A stretch of 64,000 bases of DNA from Saccharibacillus sacchari DSM 19268. GTDB lineage: Bacteria > Bacillota > Bacilli > Paenibacillales > Paenibacillaceae. The translations under genes were made by a program, and so were the position numbers. This document shows positions 50,046 through 59,176 of the stretch, piece after piece. Under the pieces are notes generated by a model. It had not been told where the DNA came from. It saw nothing but the letters and a program-made list of their open reading frames with translations, and made no database searches. Each line of letters begins with the position of its first letter. The first letter of the stretch is position 1. The stretch is taken from NCBI RefSeq assembly GCF_000585395.1, contig NZ_KK073875.1, positions 1,635,774 to 1,699,773 on the forward strand, written 5' to 3'.

Positions 50046-53000
50046 TTACTGAATCTGTTCGCCTTGCAAAGACACAAGCGTACGCAGCTCTTCGTTGGAC
50101 ATCTCCGTCAACCAGCGTTCTCCGGTTCCCGTGACGCGCTCGGCCAGCGTTCTTTTATTTTCGATCATCTCGTCGATTCGTTCTTCAAGCGTTCCTTGGC
50201 AGATCAGCTTGTGCACCTGCACCCCGCGTTTCTGCCCGATTCGGAACACGCGGTCCGTTGCCTGATTTTCGACGGCCGGGTTCCACCAACGGTCAAAATG
50301 CACGACATGGTTCGCGCGCGTCAAATTAAGTCCGAGTCCGCCCGCTTTCAGCGACAAGATAAACGCGTTCGCGCCTTCGCCCTCCTGGAAGCTTGAAATC
50401 ATGCGATCCCGTTCTTCTTTTTTGACGGCCCCGTGCAGGAACATCGGCTCTTCGCCGTACCGTCGATTCAACTCCTCGGCCAACAATTTGCCCATTCGCA
50501 CGTACTGAGTGAAGATCAGCACCGATTCCCCGTTTTCCCGAATCCGATCAAGCAGCTCGACCAACTGCATCAGTTTGCCCGACTTTTCGGCTTTGAAGCC
50601 GCCCGTATGCTCCCGAATCAACGCAGGATGGTCGCAGATCTGCTTGAGCCGCGTGAGTGCCGACAATACGATGCCCTGACGAACGGTACGGCTTGAAGCT
50701 TCGCGGCTTTCCACCTTGTTCATCAGCTCGCCGACCACGGATTGGTACATGCCCGCCTGCTCGATCGTCAATTCGCAATACGACTTCAACTCGATTTTCT
50801 CCGGCAGATCTTTGCGGATATCCGGGTCGCTTTTCAAGCGTCTGAGCATGAACGGCGCCACCATCGTCCGCAGCTTGTCGCTCTCTTCGGAAATCTGCGG
50901 CGCATTGGCGCCGAAACGTCTGCGGAACGAAGCGGCAGAACCCAGATAACCCGGATTCATGAATTGGAAAATGGACCACAGCTCGGCGAGACGATTCTCG
51001 ACCGGAGTTCCCGTTACCGCGATCCGGTGCGGCGAATTCAGCTTCATCACATTCTGTGCCTGCTTCGTCCCATAGTTCTTGATCGACTGCGCTTCGTCGA
51101 GTACCACCGATGTCCAGACGATGCCGCGGAATTCTTCGACGTCGCGTCCGATCAACGGATACGTGGTCAAAATGATATCGTGCTCGCGAACGCAGCGCTC
51201 GAACGCTTCGCCGCGCAACCGCTGGGTGCCGTGGTGTACATGCATGGTGAAGTTCGGCGCAAAGCGCTGAATCTCCCGCTGCCAGTTGCCGAGCAGCGAA
51301 GTCGGGCAGACAATCAGCTTCGGGCCCGGCGATGGATGATCGAGCAGACAGGCAATCACCTGCACCGTCTTGCCCAGACCCATATCATCGGCCAGACAGG
51401 CCCCGAAGCCCATCTCGCGCATCGAGGAGAGCCAACGGTAGCCGCGCTCCTGATAAGGCCGCAGCGTGCCGTTGAGCGCGTCAGGTACCGAATGCTGCGA
51501 ACCGGTCCGCCCCCCGCCTCGCAGCAGATCATACAGAAGTCCGTAAGTTTCGATTCCCGAAACGCCGATGCCGTTCCAGATCGTATCCTCCTCGGACGCA
51601 GACAACTTGAGCAACTCGCCGAAAGTCATCTCGTGCACGGTCTGTTTTTTGAGCATGCGCAGCACTTGACGCACTTCCTTCACGTCGACTTCGATCCACT
51701 CTCCGTTCAGGAATACCAGCGGCACGCCGTCTTCGGCAATCCGGCGCAGCTCGTCCAGACCGATCGACGCATCGCCGATCGTCGCTTCCAGATCGAATTC
51801 CACCAATTGCTTGATGCCCAGCGCCGCTTCGCCTTCTCCGCTTCGGCTCGGTTCCAACCTGGCCTTGAGCTTCACTCCCGCCGTCCGACGGCCGCGCTTG
51901 GTGAAGCGCGAAGGCATTTCGATCCGAACGCCGGATGCGCGCAGAGCCGATACGCCGGACATCAGAAATTCGAACATCTCCTGCGCGCCCAACCAGGCTT
52001 CTTCCGGGTGAGGCCGGCGAAGCGCTGCTTGAAGCTGAGGCGCTTGCTGCGCCGCGCGTCCGAGCAGCATCAGCAGCTGACGCTTGGGTTCCGCGTAATG
52101 GCGACCCCGAAGCACCAGCTCATCGCTTTGCAGCCGCCAAATCTCGGAAGCCGGCAGCGAAGCACCCGTCTCCACTTCGTCTTCGGCACGGAAAGCCAGG
52201 CGCCATCGATCTTCTTGCGCACTGTCCGGATCGGAAATTCGCGGTTCCAATCGCAATCCCAGACGAAGCTGCGAACTTGCCGCTTCCCCGGGCTCGGCAC
52301 TCTCGGGCACCGCTCCGCCCAATATCCCGATCTGTTCGGACAGCTCTTCGATATCCTCTGCTCCGCCCTGCACTTTGGTTTCGCGCTGCGGGTCGATCAG
52401 ACTGTTCCACCATAGCGAAGCCAGCGGCGAATAACCGCGGCGGTAAGGCAGTCGCATCTGCGGCAGCGCGCTGCGCATCGTGCCCAGCATCATTCGCATC
52501 TGCCCGTCGATCATTGCCGACAGGAACGAATGCAGCACCAGCTCGCGCGCTCTCCCCAACGGAGGCGACTCTTCTTCCGCCGAGACCGCTCCCGGCGCCG
52601 TCAAGCCGACAGGCGGCATCGCGGCGGCCATCGCGGAGAATCGTTCCCGATCCTCCGGTCGTTCCAGCAGCGGCTTCCATGTGCCCGTGAACGTTAGCTC
52701 GGATGCCCGGCGCGCGCTTACCCGTGCCGCCGGATCGGCTCCCGGGGCAAAGCAGCCCGCCGCCAACAACTCGCGGGCGAAGCTCACTGCCGCGCTCCAG
52801 TAACGCATCTCCGCCCCGGGCGCAAAGCCCTGCGCGGCAAACTGCTGCTCGTTCAGATCCGCCAAAAGCATAAAAGCTTCCGAAGCGGGCAAAGCCAATC
52901 CTTCCAACGTACGGCCTCCGAAGCCTCTCCCGCGCCCGCGACGCGACGAAGCTCCCGGCCAACGCAGCTCGGCCAATCGCAGCGCCGCCTGCCTAAGCGG

Positions 53001-53126
53001 CTTATGACCGCGAATATCCAGTTTTCTCACCTGCCGGGTCCAGGCGTCTACCTTCGGCTCCGACGTTTCGCCGGAAAAGCAGAAGAAGACGTCTCCCAGC
53101 CATATCCCATAAAGCGGTTGATTCAT
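50046..53126 (-). CDS. SNF2-family DEAD/DEAH-box helicase
   Basis: A 1026-residue protein. The N-terminal ~500 residues include the bacterial SNF2_N-associated region (DUF3670-like) with Trp-rich segments; the ATPase core shows motif I DDMGLGKT, motif II DEAQS, motif III AVTGTPVENRLAELWS, and the second RecA lobe has FTQYVRMGKLL, KAGGLGLNLT and motif VI QATDRVFRIGQ. SNF2 proteins are DNA-dependent ATP-driven translocases. Bacterial ones act in RNA polymerase recycling (RapA), repair or defence; no direct evidence here. ATG 53126 after GGGGGAC. Plus-strand ORFs here are shadows. Confidence 0.92.
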   Translation of the reverse strand: MNQPLYGIWLGDVFFCFSGETSEPKVDAWTRQVRKLDIRGHKPLRQAALRLAELRWPGASSRRGRGRGFGGRTLEGLALPASEAFMLLADLNEQQFAAQGFAPGAEMRYWSAAVSFARELLAAGCFAPGADPAARVSARRASELTFTGTWKPLLERPEDRERFSAMAAAMPPVGLTAPGAVSAEEESPPLGRARELVLHSFLSAMIDGQMRMMLGTMRSALPQMRLPYRRGYSPLASLWWNSLIDPQRETKVQGGAEDIEELSEQIGILGGAVPESAEPGEAASSQLRLGLRLEPRISDPDSAQEDRWRLAFRAEDEVETGASLPASEIWRLQSDELVLRGRHYAEPKRQLLMLLGRAAQQAPQLQAALRRPHPEEAWLGAQEMFEFLMSGVSALRASGVRIEMPSRFTKRGRRTAGVKLKARLEPSRSGEGEAALGIKQLVEFDLEATIGDASIGLDELRRIAEDGVPLVFLNGEWIEVDVKEVRQVLRMLKKQTVHEMTFGELLKLSASEEDTIWNGIGVSGIETYGLLYDLLRGGGRTGSQHSVPDALNGTLRPYQERGYRWLSSMREMGFGACLADDMGLGKTVQVIACLLDHPSPGPKLIVCPTSLLGNWQREIQRFAPNFTMHVHHGTQRLRGEAFERCVREHDIILTTYPLIGRDVEEFRGIVWTSVVLDEAQSIKNYGTKQAQNVMKLNSPHRIAVTGTPVENRLAELWSIFQFMNPGYLGSAASFRRRFGANAPQISEESDKLRTMVAPFMLRRLKSDPDIRKDLPEKIELKSYCELTIEQAGMYQSVVGELMNKVESREASSRTVRQGIVLSALTRLKQICDHPALIREHTGGFKAEKSGKLMQLVELLDRIRENGESVLIFTQYVRMGKLLAEELNRRYGEEPMFLHGAVKKEERDRMISSFQEGEGANAFILSLKAGGLGLNLTRANHVVHFDRWWNPAVENQATDRVFRIGQKRGVQVHKLICQGTLEERIDEMIENKRTLAERVTGTGERWLTEMSNEELRTLVSLQGEQIQ

Positions 53127-53467
53127 GATTGTCCCCCGTCTTGTCCGCTTTTTTCGAGCCTATAATCCAACAAGCCAAAATTGCCCTTCTCCCCATTCTA
53201 AACGATATCCGGCAATTTTTCGACCGGTTACGCAATGTCTGTGCGAGCAAGCGTCAGCAAGCGGGCCAAAAGGCTTGACGGAACTAAAGGCCGGCATCAC
53301 GATAAAAGAAACGACAAGCAGGCCGTACGCAAAAGACCTTGCACGATCCGCGCTTTTTCTGCAAGGCATTCCCCGATCTATCCCGATAGACTGCATGTGA
53401 AAGGGAACGGGGATTCATGATCATAATCAAGCCTGCTTGCAGCGGGTGGGCGAAGGAGCTTTTTGTC

Positions 53468-54322
53468 ATGGAATGGATGACGCGAATGAATGCGGCACTC
53501 GACTATATCGAGTCCCGTTTGACGGAAGAGATTTCTTATGCGGAGGCCGCGAAGAAAGCTTGCTGCCCCGCGCAGCATTTTCAACGGATGTTCGCCTTCG
53601 TGACGGATATTCCGTTGTCGGAGTACATCCGTCGAAGAAGGCTCACGCTGGCTGCCTTCGAGCTGCAACACAGCCGGTCCAAAGTCGTCGACATCGCGCT
53701 CAAGTTCGGTTACGAATCGCCCGAAGCGTTCGCCCGAGCCTTCCAGCAGCTGCACGGCACGACGCCGACCCAAGCCCGAAGCATCGGAACGACGCTCAAA
53801 GCCTATCCCCGGATCACCTTTCAATTCATATTAAAAGGAGCTGCGGAAATGAATTATCGGATAGAAAAAGCAGGCGAGTTTCGAACGGTGGGCGAGGCGT
53901 TGACGGTGGATACGGAGCGAGCTTTTGAGCAAATCCCGCTTCGCTGGTCCGAAGCCGCAAAAGAAGGTTTGTTCGGAAGGTTATTCGAAATCGGACGCTT
54001 CGACGCGCCGATTCCAGGAATTTTGGGCGTGCTGGCCGAAGGAAAATGGGGCCAAGCCGAGACCTTCGACTACCACTTCGCGATGGCCTCGGACGCGCCG
54101 CTGCCGGAAGGCATGGCCGAGCTGGTTTTTCCCGAAGCGCTTTGGGCCGTATTCAGCGTGCCGGGTTCGCCGAACGGTCTTCAGGAAGCCTGGAAAAGAC
54201 TTTACACCGAATGGTTGCCGTCTTCGCCTTACGAGTTGGCGAATCTGCCCGCGGTGGAAGCCTATCTTCCGCCTGAGGAAGAACGCAATGAGCTATGGAT
54301 TCCGGTGATTCCGAAAAGCTGA
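53468..54322 (+). CDS. AraC-family regulator with GyrI-like effector domain
   Basis: A 284-residue protein: AraC double helix-turn-helix in residues ~1-105 (EEISYAEAAKKACCPAQHFQRMF and VVDIALKFGYESPEAFARAFQQLHGTTP, quoted in parts) and a GyrI-like (SOUL/AraC effector-binding) domain after residue 125. This arrangement occurs in Rob/BmrR-style multidrug- or lipophile-sensing regulators. ATG 53468 follows AAGGAG, 9 bases; the longer upstream frame is less likely. No target gene is adjacent; the next genes are remnants of mobile elements. Confidence 0.88.
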   Translation: MEWMTRMNAALDYIESRLTEEISYAEAAKKACCPAQHFQRMFAFVTDIPLSEYIRRRRLTLAAFELQHSRSKVVDIALKFGYESPEAFARAFQQLHGTTPTQARSIGTTLKAYPRITFQFILKGAAEMNYRIEKAGEFRTVGEALTVDTERAFEQIPLRWSEAAKEGLFGRLFEIGRFDAPIPGILGVLAEGKWGQAETFDYHFAMASDAPLPEGMAELVFPEALWAVFSVPGSPNGLQEAWKRLYTEWLPSSPYELANLPAVEAYLPPEEERNELWIPVIPKS

Positions 54323-54335
54323 GCGATAGAATTCA

Positions 54336-55213
54336 GCTCAGACTGTCGAAAAGCTCAATGAATCGAAGTGTGCCGACAGCCTTTTTTGTTTGAAATAAAA
54401 ACATAATCGACATAGGGTGAGGATTCATATTAGCCAAACAATCCTTACACGGGCTACGCAATTGGAACTTGTGGCCTTGGACAAGCTTTTCCCGAGCGGG
54501 CATCTGGTGCGGAAAGTGGAAGCAGCTATCGACTTTTCTTTTATCTACGAGTTAAGTCGTCGCCGTAGACGCTGCCTGAAAACACCGGCTCTTACAAAGT
54601 ATCTGCTTAACCAGGATATCCTGTCTCTCTTCCATATACGCGTCCAAAGACGAAAGCCGGTTTTTCAAAAAAAGTGACTATGTACATGATGAATACTATG
54701 ACTGCTATCTCTATTCGGCGGGGAAGATTCTGACGCATGCGACGACCAACAGGGGAGGATACCGAGAATATAAATCCACAAAAGCGATCTGTAGCGACTG
54801 CTCGTTGCTGACCTTGTGTACAGCTGGCCAAACCAAACAGAAGGTCGTAACTCGCCATATTTGGGAAAGCTTCGTGGAAAAATCCAACTAGCGTAGGCAC
54901 CGACGGGACGTGAAATCCATCTATAGCAAATGCAAAGAAACGATTGAGCATGTCTTTGACGCTGCGAAAGAAAAACATGGTTTGCGTTGGATAATCCTAA
55001 GAGGACTTAAAAATTGTTCATGTAAACGATGCTTATGTTTGATGCCATGAATCCAAAAAAGCTCGCAAATTGAACGTGGCAGCCTGAACCAATCGCATAG
55101 AAAAGAGCCGATTTTCAAAATTTATCGGCTTAAAAAGCAGAATCCGAGACAAAAGAGATTTAGAGCACCGGCTCTAAATCTCTTTTGTCGACAGTCTGAT
55201 CTGAGCGATAACG
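54336..55213 (+). mobile_element. degenerate IS1182-family element
   Basis: Inverted ends: GCTCAGACTGTCGAAAA (54336-54352) is the complement of the right end near 55184-55204 (TTTTGTCGACAGTCTGA). Between them the transposase is broken: an N-terminal piece LELVALDKLF then HLVRKVEAAIDFSFIYEL at 54460-54560, a large deletion, a C-terminal piece DEYYDCY, TTNRGGYREYKST, KQKVVTRHIWESF at 54670-54880 and further fragments (KEKHGLRW) to 55110, with stops and frameshifts. Full IS1182 elements are about twice as long. The element is inactive. Confidence 0.8.
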
Positions 55214-55226
55214 CTCGGCTTTTTAC
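55046..55226 (+). repeat. direct repeat C, left copy (IS1182 right end)
   Basis: Spans the end of the transposase remnant, the perfect hairpin AAAAGAGATTTAGAGC / GCTCTAAATCTCTTTT (55151-55186) and a second stem GAGCGATAACGCTC. It is repeated at 60698-60876 at high identity, framing the region between. Confidence 0.8.
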
Positions 55227-55447
55227 ATCCTCCGTACACGCTTAACACCTTACATGCTTCCGCTTGAAGCCTAATCGGGTTCTCTCTACAGCTGTACGCA
55301 TGTTTGCTGAGGTTTGTAGTACTTTGCTTTTGGACGTTCCTTGTCCCACTCCAACGGGAAACATTGCTTCGACGGTTCGGGTAGCACGTTCATGCAGAGG
55401 CATATAAGAAACGACTACCGTATACACCCAAATTAGCCCTCGAATAT

Positions 55448-56040
55448 TTAGCACGTTCCGATGCAGCGTGGATGGTTTGCTACACTCGTTGCAATAAAGC
55501 GTCCAGTTTGTCGGCTTCCAACTCGTTTTCTTTGCGACTGCCCAGCAGCCAGTAATAACAACTCCATCCCGCTGACACACAGTTCCTCTCCGCTCGCGAT
55601 ACATTTATCTGCCACTTGTTGCGCAATATCCGTTTCTGCCAGTGTGACGGCTACGACAAAATCGGCAATCATATAAAAGTAAGCGGCGTTGATCCAGCAT
55701 TCGAAGTCAACTTCGGTCATTTGCGCCGGGTCCGCAATTACTCCCACAAAATACATCGCATCATAATTCCACAAAAAGACGGCTAATAAAATCAAAATCT
55801 CAATAAACAACGTGCCAACGATTCAATTTTTCGGTTCACCGTTCTTACTGATCGTTTCCGCTTGTGCACGGCAATCTTTGATTACAGGGGCTGGAATCAT
55901 TTTGAGTGCAAGTACAATACAAATCGGAACGAGAATGATGTCATCCAGATATCCCAGAATTGGAATGAAGTCCAGCATAAAATCAATCGGGCTGAACTCA
56001 TAGGCAACAACCAGAATCGCAAAAAGCTTAGCGTGCCATG
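55448..56040 (-). pseudogene. DUF1232 (YkvA-like) membrane protein gene, broken
   Basis: Reading minus from about 56040: AKLFAILVVAYEFSPIDF, DFIPILGYLDDIILVP, typical of DUF1232, continues to ...ETISKNGEPKN, then a TGA at 55823-55825 in a position where Trp is expected, and the same frame resumes IVGTLFIEILILLAVFLW to 55448. The 5' end is missing: a TAG lies just upstream of AKLF and a family B hairpin element abuts it. So one nonsense mutation plus 5' loss. The bases 55227-55447 show only a possible shifted continuation. Confidence 0.65.
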
Positions 56041-56061
56041 CACTCTAAGATCGCGATAAGT

Positions 56062-56173
56062 CAGTAGCTTGACCAAGTTAAATAAAAGATTACGCTCACC
56101 TGGGATTTCGTATCTGACCCGTGTAAGAAGTCTTAGACGAACGTAAAACTCTGATTGAGATTGGTCAAGCTAC
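56062..56173. repeat. hairpin repeat, family B copy 3
   Basis: AGTAGCTTGACCAA (56062-56075) and TTGGTCAAGCTACT (56160-56173) are perfect 14-base arms. Relative to copy 2 both arms changed in a complementary way (AGTACCTTGTCAA to AGTAGCTTGACCAA). Internal parts ACCCGTGTA and CTCTGATTGAGA are shared with copies 1 and 2. Confidence 0.75.
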
Positions 56174-56302
56174 TAGATATAATGCAAATACATTTCGTTT
56201 AATTTCCTTAGCTTTACTTTTTATTTTAACAATCCCATTCAACTTTTACATTATTCACTCTAATAACTAATTCAACGCTCAAACTCCCCAACGAGGACTC
56301 TC

Positions 56303-57346
56303 TTATTCAAAAACATTAGCAAGCCTACGCTCCTTCAAAAACTTTTTAGAATCAGAGATCGTTTTATTTACAACTTCCGTATTTACGCTGTTCGGCACAG
56401 TTTCATCGTTCGATACCAACACAAGTTGAACTTTGCCCATATTAAACAGAAGGTTTACAAGCAAAGCCGTGTTTTCGGTTATCAACTTTTCTTCTGCCGT
56501 AAACTCGTTCCAATCCGTTTTGTTTGAAACTTCGACGATAGAACGTAGCTGATCCAAATGTTCCCTATACACTCGATTCACTCTTGAAATAGCGACATAA
56601 AAGCGATTGGAGATCGTACTTAATTCTTTCATGTATGCGCAAATAGAGTTGATTTGACCTTCTGCTTTTAAAACTTGGCTCCATGCTTCATCTGCCTTAT
56701 TCGAAAGCGAAGAACCTGTTACGTTAAAAATAATTCCGCCCACAAGCAATCCAACGCCCAATGTAGCTGCACCCAGAATCGTCGTTCCCAAAGCAATACC
56801 GCCGCCTCCAGCCGCAATAGCGCCTCCCCCCAAAGCCGCTAGAGTGGCATTAGTCGCGGCAATTCCGCTTAAAGATGCAATAGCCGTGCCTGTCGATGCC
56901 GTACCAATTGCCATAACAGCGGCTGTTGTCGCACCGGCCGCCGCAAATCCGCCAGCAGTTCCGGCTGCTGCGCCTCCGATTCCTCCTAGCAGAATTCCTG
57001 CTCCAATGGATACTTGTTTTAATTCTTCAGCATTGTATTCGGGAATTTTCACGCCTTCTTTATCGTACGTTTTGAATTGAGGTTTCTTTTGAATTTTTTC
57101 AAAAACATCTGTAAAACTGTTAAAACTCTTAAGAACCTCTAATTCTTTTTTGCCCAACTTGTCCATATCGTTACTTGTCATTTTACTTTGTTGCTTAAAA
57201 CGCTCGAGGTTCTTGTTATGCGTTGAATCAGCTTGCTTCATTGTATCGTTTGCTTCTTTCATTTTCACAGCACCGCGAACTCCTGTACCTACACCTAACG
57301 CACCTGCAACCAAAGCCGCTGCACCGATAATAACTGGTAATGGCAT
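56303..57346 (-). CDS. glycine-zipper hydrophobic protein of the WYL-HNH cassette
   Basis: A 347-residue protein. Residues 1-25 form a short hydrophobic segment; a charged region follows (about 28-110); then about 100 residues (roughly 112-215) of Gly/Ala-rich sequence with GxxxG repeats (LLGGIGGAAAGTAGG, GGGAIAAGGGGIALG), a glycine-zipper pattern capable of packing in membranes or forming pores; the C-terminus is helical and charged. ATG 57346 follows AGGGGACG, 12 bases after the YkgJ gene. No family recognised. The pattern recalls pore-forming or membrane-associated effector proteins; that is inference. Confidence 0.75.
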   Translation of the reverse strand: MPLPVIIGAAALVAGALGVGTGVRGAVKMKEANDTMKQADSTHNKNLERFKQQSKMTSNDMDKLGKKELEVLKSFNSFTDVFEKIQKKPQFKTYDKEGVKIPEYNAEELKQVSIGAGILLGGIGGAAAGTAGGFAAAGATTAAVMAIGTASTGTAIASLSGIAATNATLAALGGGAIAAGGGGIALGTTILGAATLGVGLLVGGIIFNVTGSSLSNKADEAWSQVLKAEGQINSICAYMKELSTISNRFYVAISRVNRVYREHLDQLRSIVEVSNKTDWNEFTAEEKLITENTALLVNLLFNMGKVQLVLVSNDETVPNSVNTEVVNKTISDSKKFLKERRLANVFE

Positions 57347-57358
57347 AATCTCGTCCCC

Positions 57359-57601
57359 TTATATTTTCAATTTAGCACACATGGTATAATTCAGCTCGTA
57401 GTACTCCTCAAGACTGTAGATTTGCTTAAAGAAAGCTTCATAACTCTCATCCACTCGACATAAAAGAGGACGATTTTCATAAACGCTGCATTGATTGTCA
57501 ATCAGATATTTGCACACACCATCTCCTCTGTTCAAATCCTCATAAATAGGCGACTTGTCCAAGTTCTTGCAACATGCTCCGCAACCGTCGCAAGCAAACA
57601 T
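57359..57601 (-). CDS. YkgJ-family cysteine-cluster protein
   Basis: An 80-residue protein with the YkgJ pattern: CDGCGACC near the start (Cys 4, 7, 10, 11), Cys 30, Cys 38 and NRPLLCR (Cys 48). Family members bind zinc or an iron-sulfur cluster and are annotated as Fe-S oxidoreductase-like or metal-binding proteins. The ATG overlaps the stop of the HNH gene (TAATG), so translation is coupled. Present between an HNH gene and a glycine-zipper gene, which is unusual for this family. Function in the cassette unknown. Confidence 0.8.
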   Translation of the reverse strand: MFACDGCGACCKNLDKSPIYEDLNRGDGVCKYLIDNQCSVYENRPLLCRVDESYEAFFKQIYSLEEYYELNYTMCAKLKI

Positions 57602-59160
57602 TATTCAAACACCAATACGGAATCTCGATCACTCATAAAATGATTAAATTCACCTGTCCAGGGAAGTTTGATCCCCAATTGATTGGTTATGTTTTTTAGC
57701 AAGACATTTAGTTCGTTTTCGTCTTGTACCGTTTCGATTTGAATAGCAAAAGCATCATAGACTTCAGTTTCTTCGCGAAACGTTGCAAGATCAATTTTCA
57801 TAAGTTCAGCCGCATATTGATCAAAGTACGCCGCTTGTTGAATAAAGTAGTTCACTTCGTCGCTAGTCGTGTGCAATTTATTTAGCTTAGCGATCAACTG
57901 CTTAACGACTTCATTATGATCAAAAAAGTACAGAAGTGTACAACTCATAATGCCTGTAACCAAAACCCCGCAAAACGTTTGAACGATCTCTCCCACCACG
58001 GGCACTGCACAGATCGGAGTAGTGCCTACGGCTTCGCTTACCAAGCTACCTACAACAATACTCGCTCCTATAGCCAGATGTTTGGAGACTGCACTCATCA
58101 GCTCTCCAAAAGGTAAATGGTCAGGATTAACAAACAGAACTTTGGCTGCCTTGATGATCGACATATAGGTTTGTCTGATAATTTTGACTGCATTTTTAGC
58201 TGTTGTAAAAAAGATGTTGCACAACGTGGTCATCAGACTAGAGAGCATGCCGGCTAGAGCACCATCCAAAAAGGTTTCTAACAGGTCTTTATACTTTACT
58301 CGTGCATTCTCAAAACCACGCTTGATCCCATTACTGATTTTTTTGAACATATTACTGAGATCAAATCGCTCATCCGTGCTTTTGAATTCTTCCTTCACGG
58401 CAAACCATATTTCGGTAAAGATAAATCCAAGAACTTGTCTAAGACCCATTTTTGCGCCCACTTTACCTGCTGCAAGGGCTGTATCGGTCATAAAGTTCGA
58501 ACTTGTATAATACGCTTTGGCTATTTTTTTCTCATAAGCTTCTCTTGCCTTTTTGTCTTTCTGCAACATGTTTTCTTTTTGAGAATCTGAATATTCATCC
58601 CCATACTTCTCAGTGAAAGTGTCCATAGTATCTGCTTTTTTAGTTCGATTTGTACGCGGGTTTGTGGCTTCCAAGTTTTCTGGCGAATTTGCCAAATCTG
58701 TTCCTTTAAGACCCGCCAACACTCGACCACGGTCATCATTTACTTCTTTTGCCGAAATCACATGATCTAAGTCACTTTTTTCATTACGCGCAATCTTCTC
58801 TCCCGTATAAGCATCGAACAATGTACCTGCATCTTTTTTCTGACGAATCTCGCGATTTTTGCTTATGTAGCGCTTGTCGCTATGATAAGTATGCGAGTGA
58901 TATGGTTCTTGATTAGCGTACGCTTCCTTGTGCTTGTTGTTTTTGTAGGTCATTTGCTCGTCTTTGTCTATTTTCCGTACATTCAAAACCGTATCCACAT
59001 CTCCACCGTGTCGATCCTTCACCAGAAAATCAAGCCCAAAAGATGTCACTAAGCTTTCAATAATAATGCTCTCATACTGCTTAAATAAGCTCAGCATTAC
59101 AGGCTCATCCGACTTAGGATCAAAGAACTCTCCCGATTGAACTGAAAAGCTTTTACTCAC
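57601..59160 (-). CDS. HNH-nuclease protein with hydrophobic C-terminal region
   Basis: A 519-residue protein. Residues about 110-175 look like an HNH endonuclease: TGEKI, SDLDHVISAKEV (Asp 132-His 133, the catalytic-type DH), DLANSPENLEATNPRTNRTKK (Asn 162 to Asn 171), as in Cas9-type and other HNH domains. N-terminal to it is a charged region of 100 residues, C-terminal a long part with hydrophobic stretches around 299-322, 361-380 and 391-413, suggesting membrane association. The start is GTG at 59160 with AGGAGGAG upstream. No known family recognised; nuclease activity is inferred. Base composition is more AT-rich than the surroundings. Confidence 0.75.
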   Translation of the reverse strand: MSKSFSVQSGEFFDPKSDEPVMLSLFKQYESIIIESLVTSFGLDFLVKDRHGGDVDTVLNVRKIDKDEQMTYKNNKHKEAYANQEPYHSHTYHSDKRYISKNREIRQKKDAGTLFDAYTGEKIARNEKSDLDHVISAKEVNDDRGRVLAGLKGTDLANSPENLEATNPRTNRTKKADTMDTFTEKYGDEYSDSQKENMLQKDKKAREAYEKKIAKAYYTSSNFMTDTALAAGKVGAKMGLRQVLGFIFTEIWFAVKEEFKSTDERFDLSNMFKKISNGIKRGFENARVKYKDLLETFLDGALAGMLSSLMTTLCNIFFTTAKNAVKIIRQTYMSIIKAAKVLFVNPDHLPFGELMSAVSKHLAIGASIVVGSLVSEAVGTTPICAVPVVGEIVQTFCGVLVTGIMSCTLLYFFDHNEVVKQLIAKLNKLHTTSDEVNYFIQQAAYFDQYAAELMKIDLATFREETEVYDAFAIQIETVQDENELNVLLKNITNQLGIKLPWTGEFNHFMSDRDSVLVFE

Positions 59161-59176
59161 TCCGCACTCCTCCTAA

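Noticed and set aside
50742-52415. 557-codon plus-strand ORF
   Set aside because: Antisense to the SNF2 helicase with all helicase motifs intact on the other strand.
55242-55604. 120-codon minus-strand ORF
   Set aside because: Overlaps the DUF1232 pseudogene in another frame; part of it may be the frameshifted continuation, but I cannot support a separate gene.
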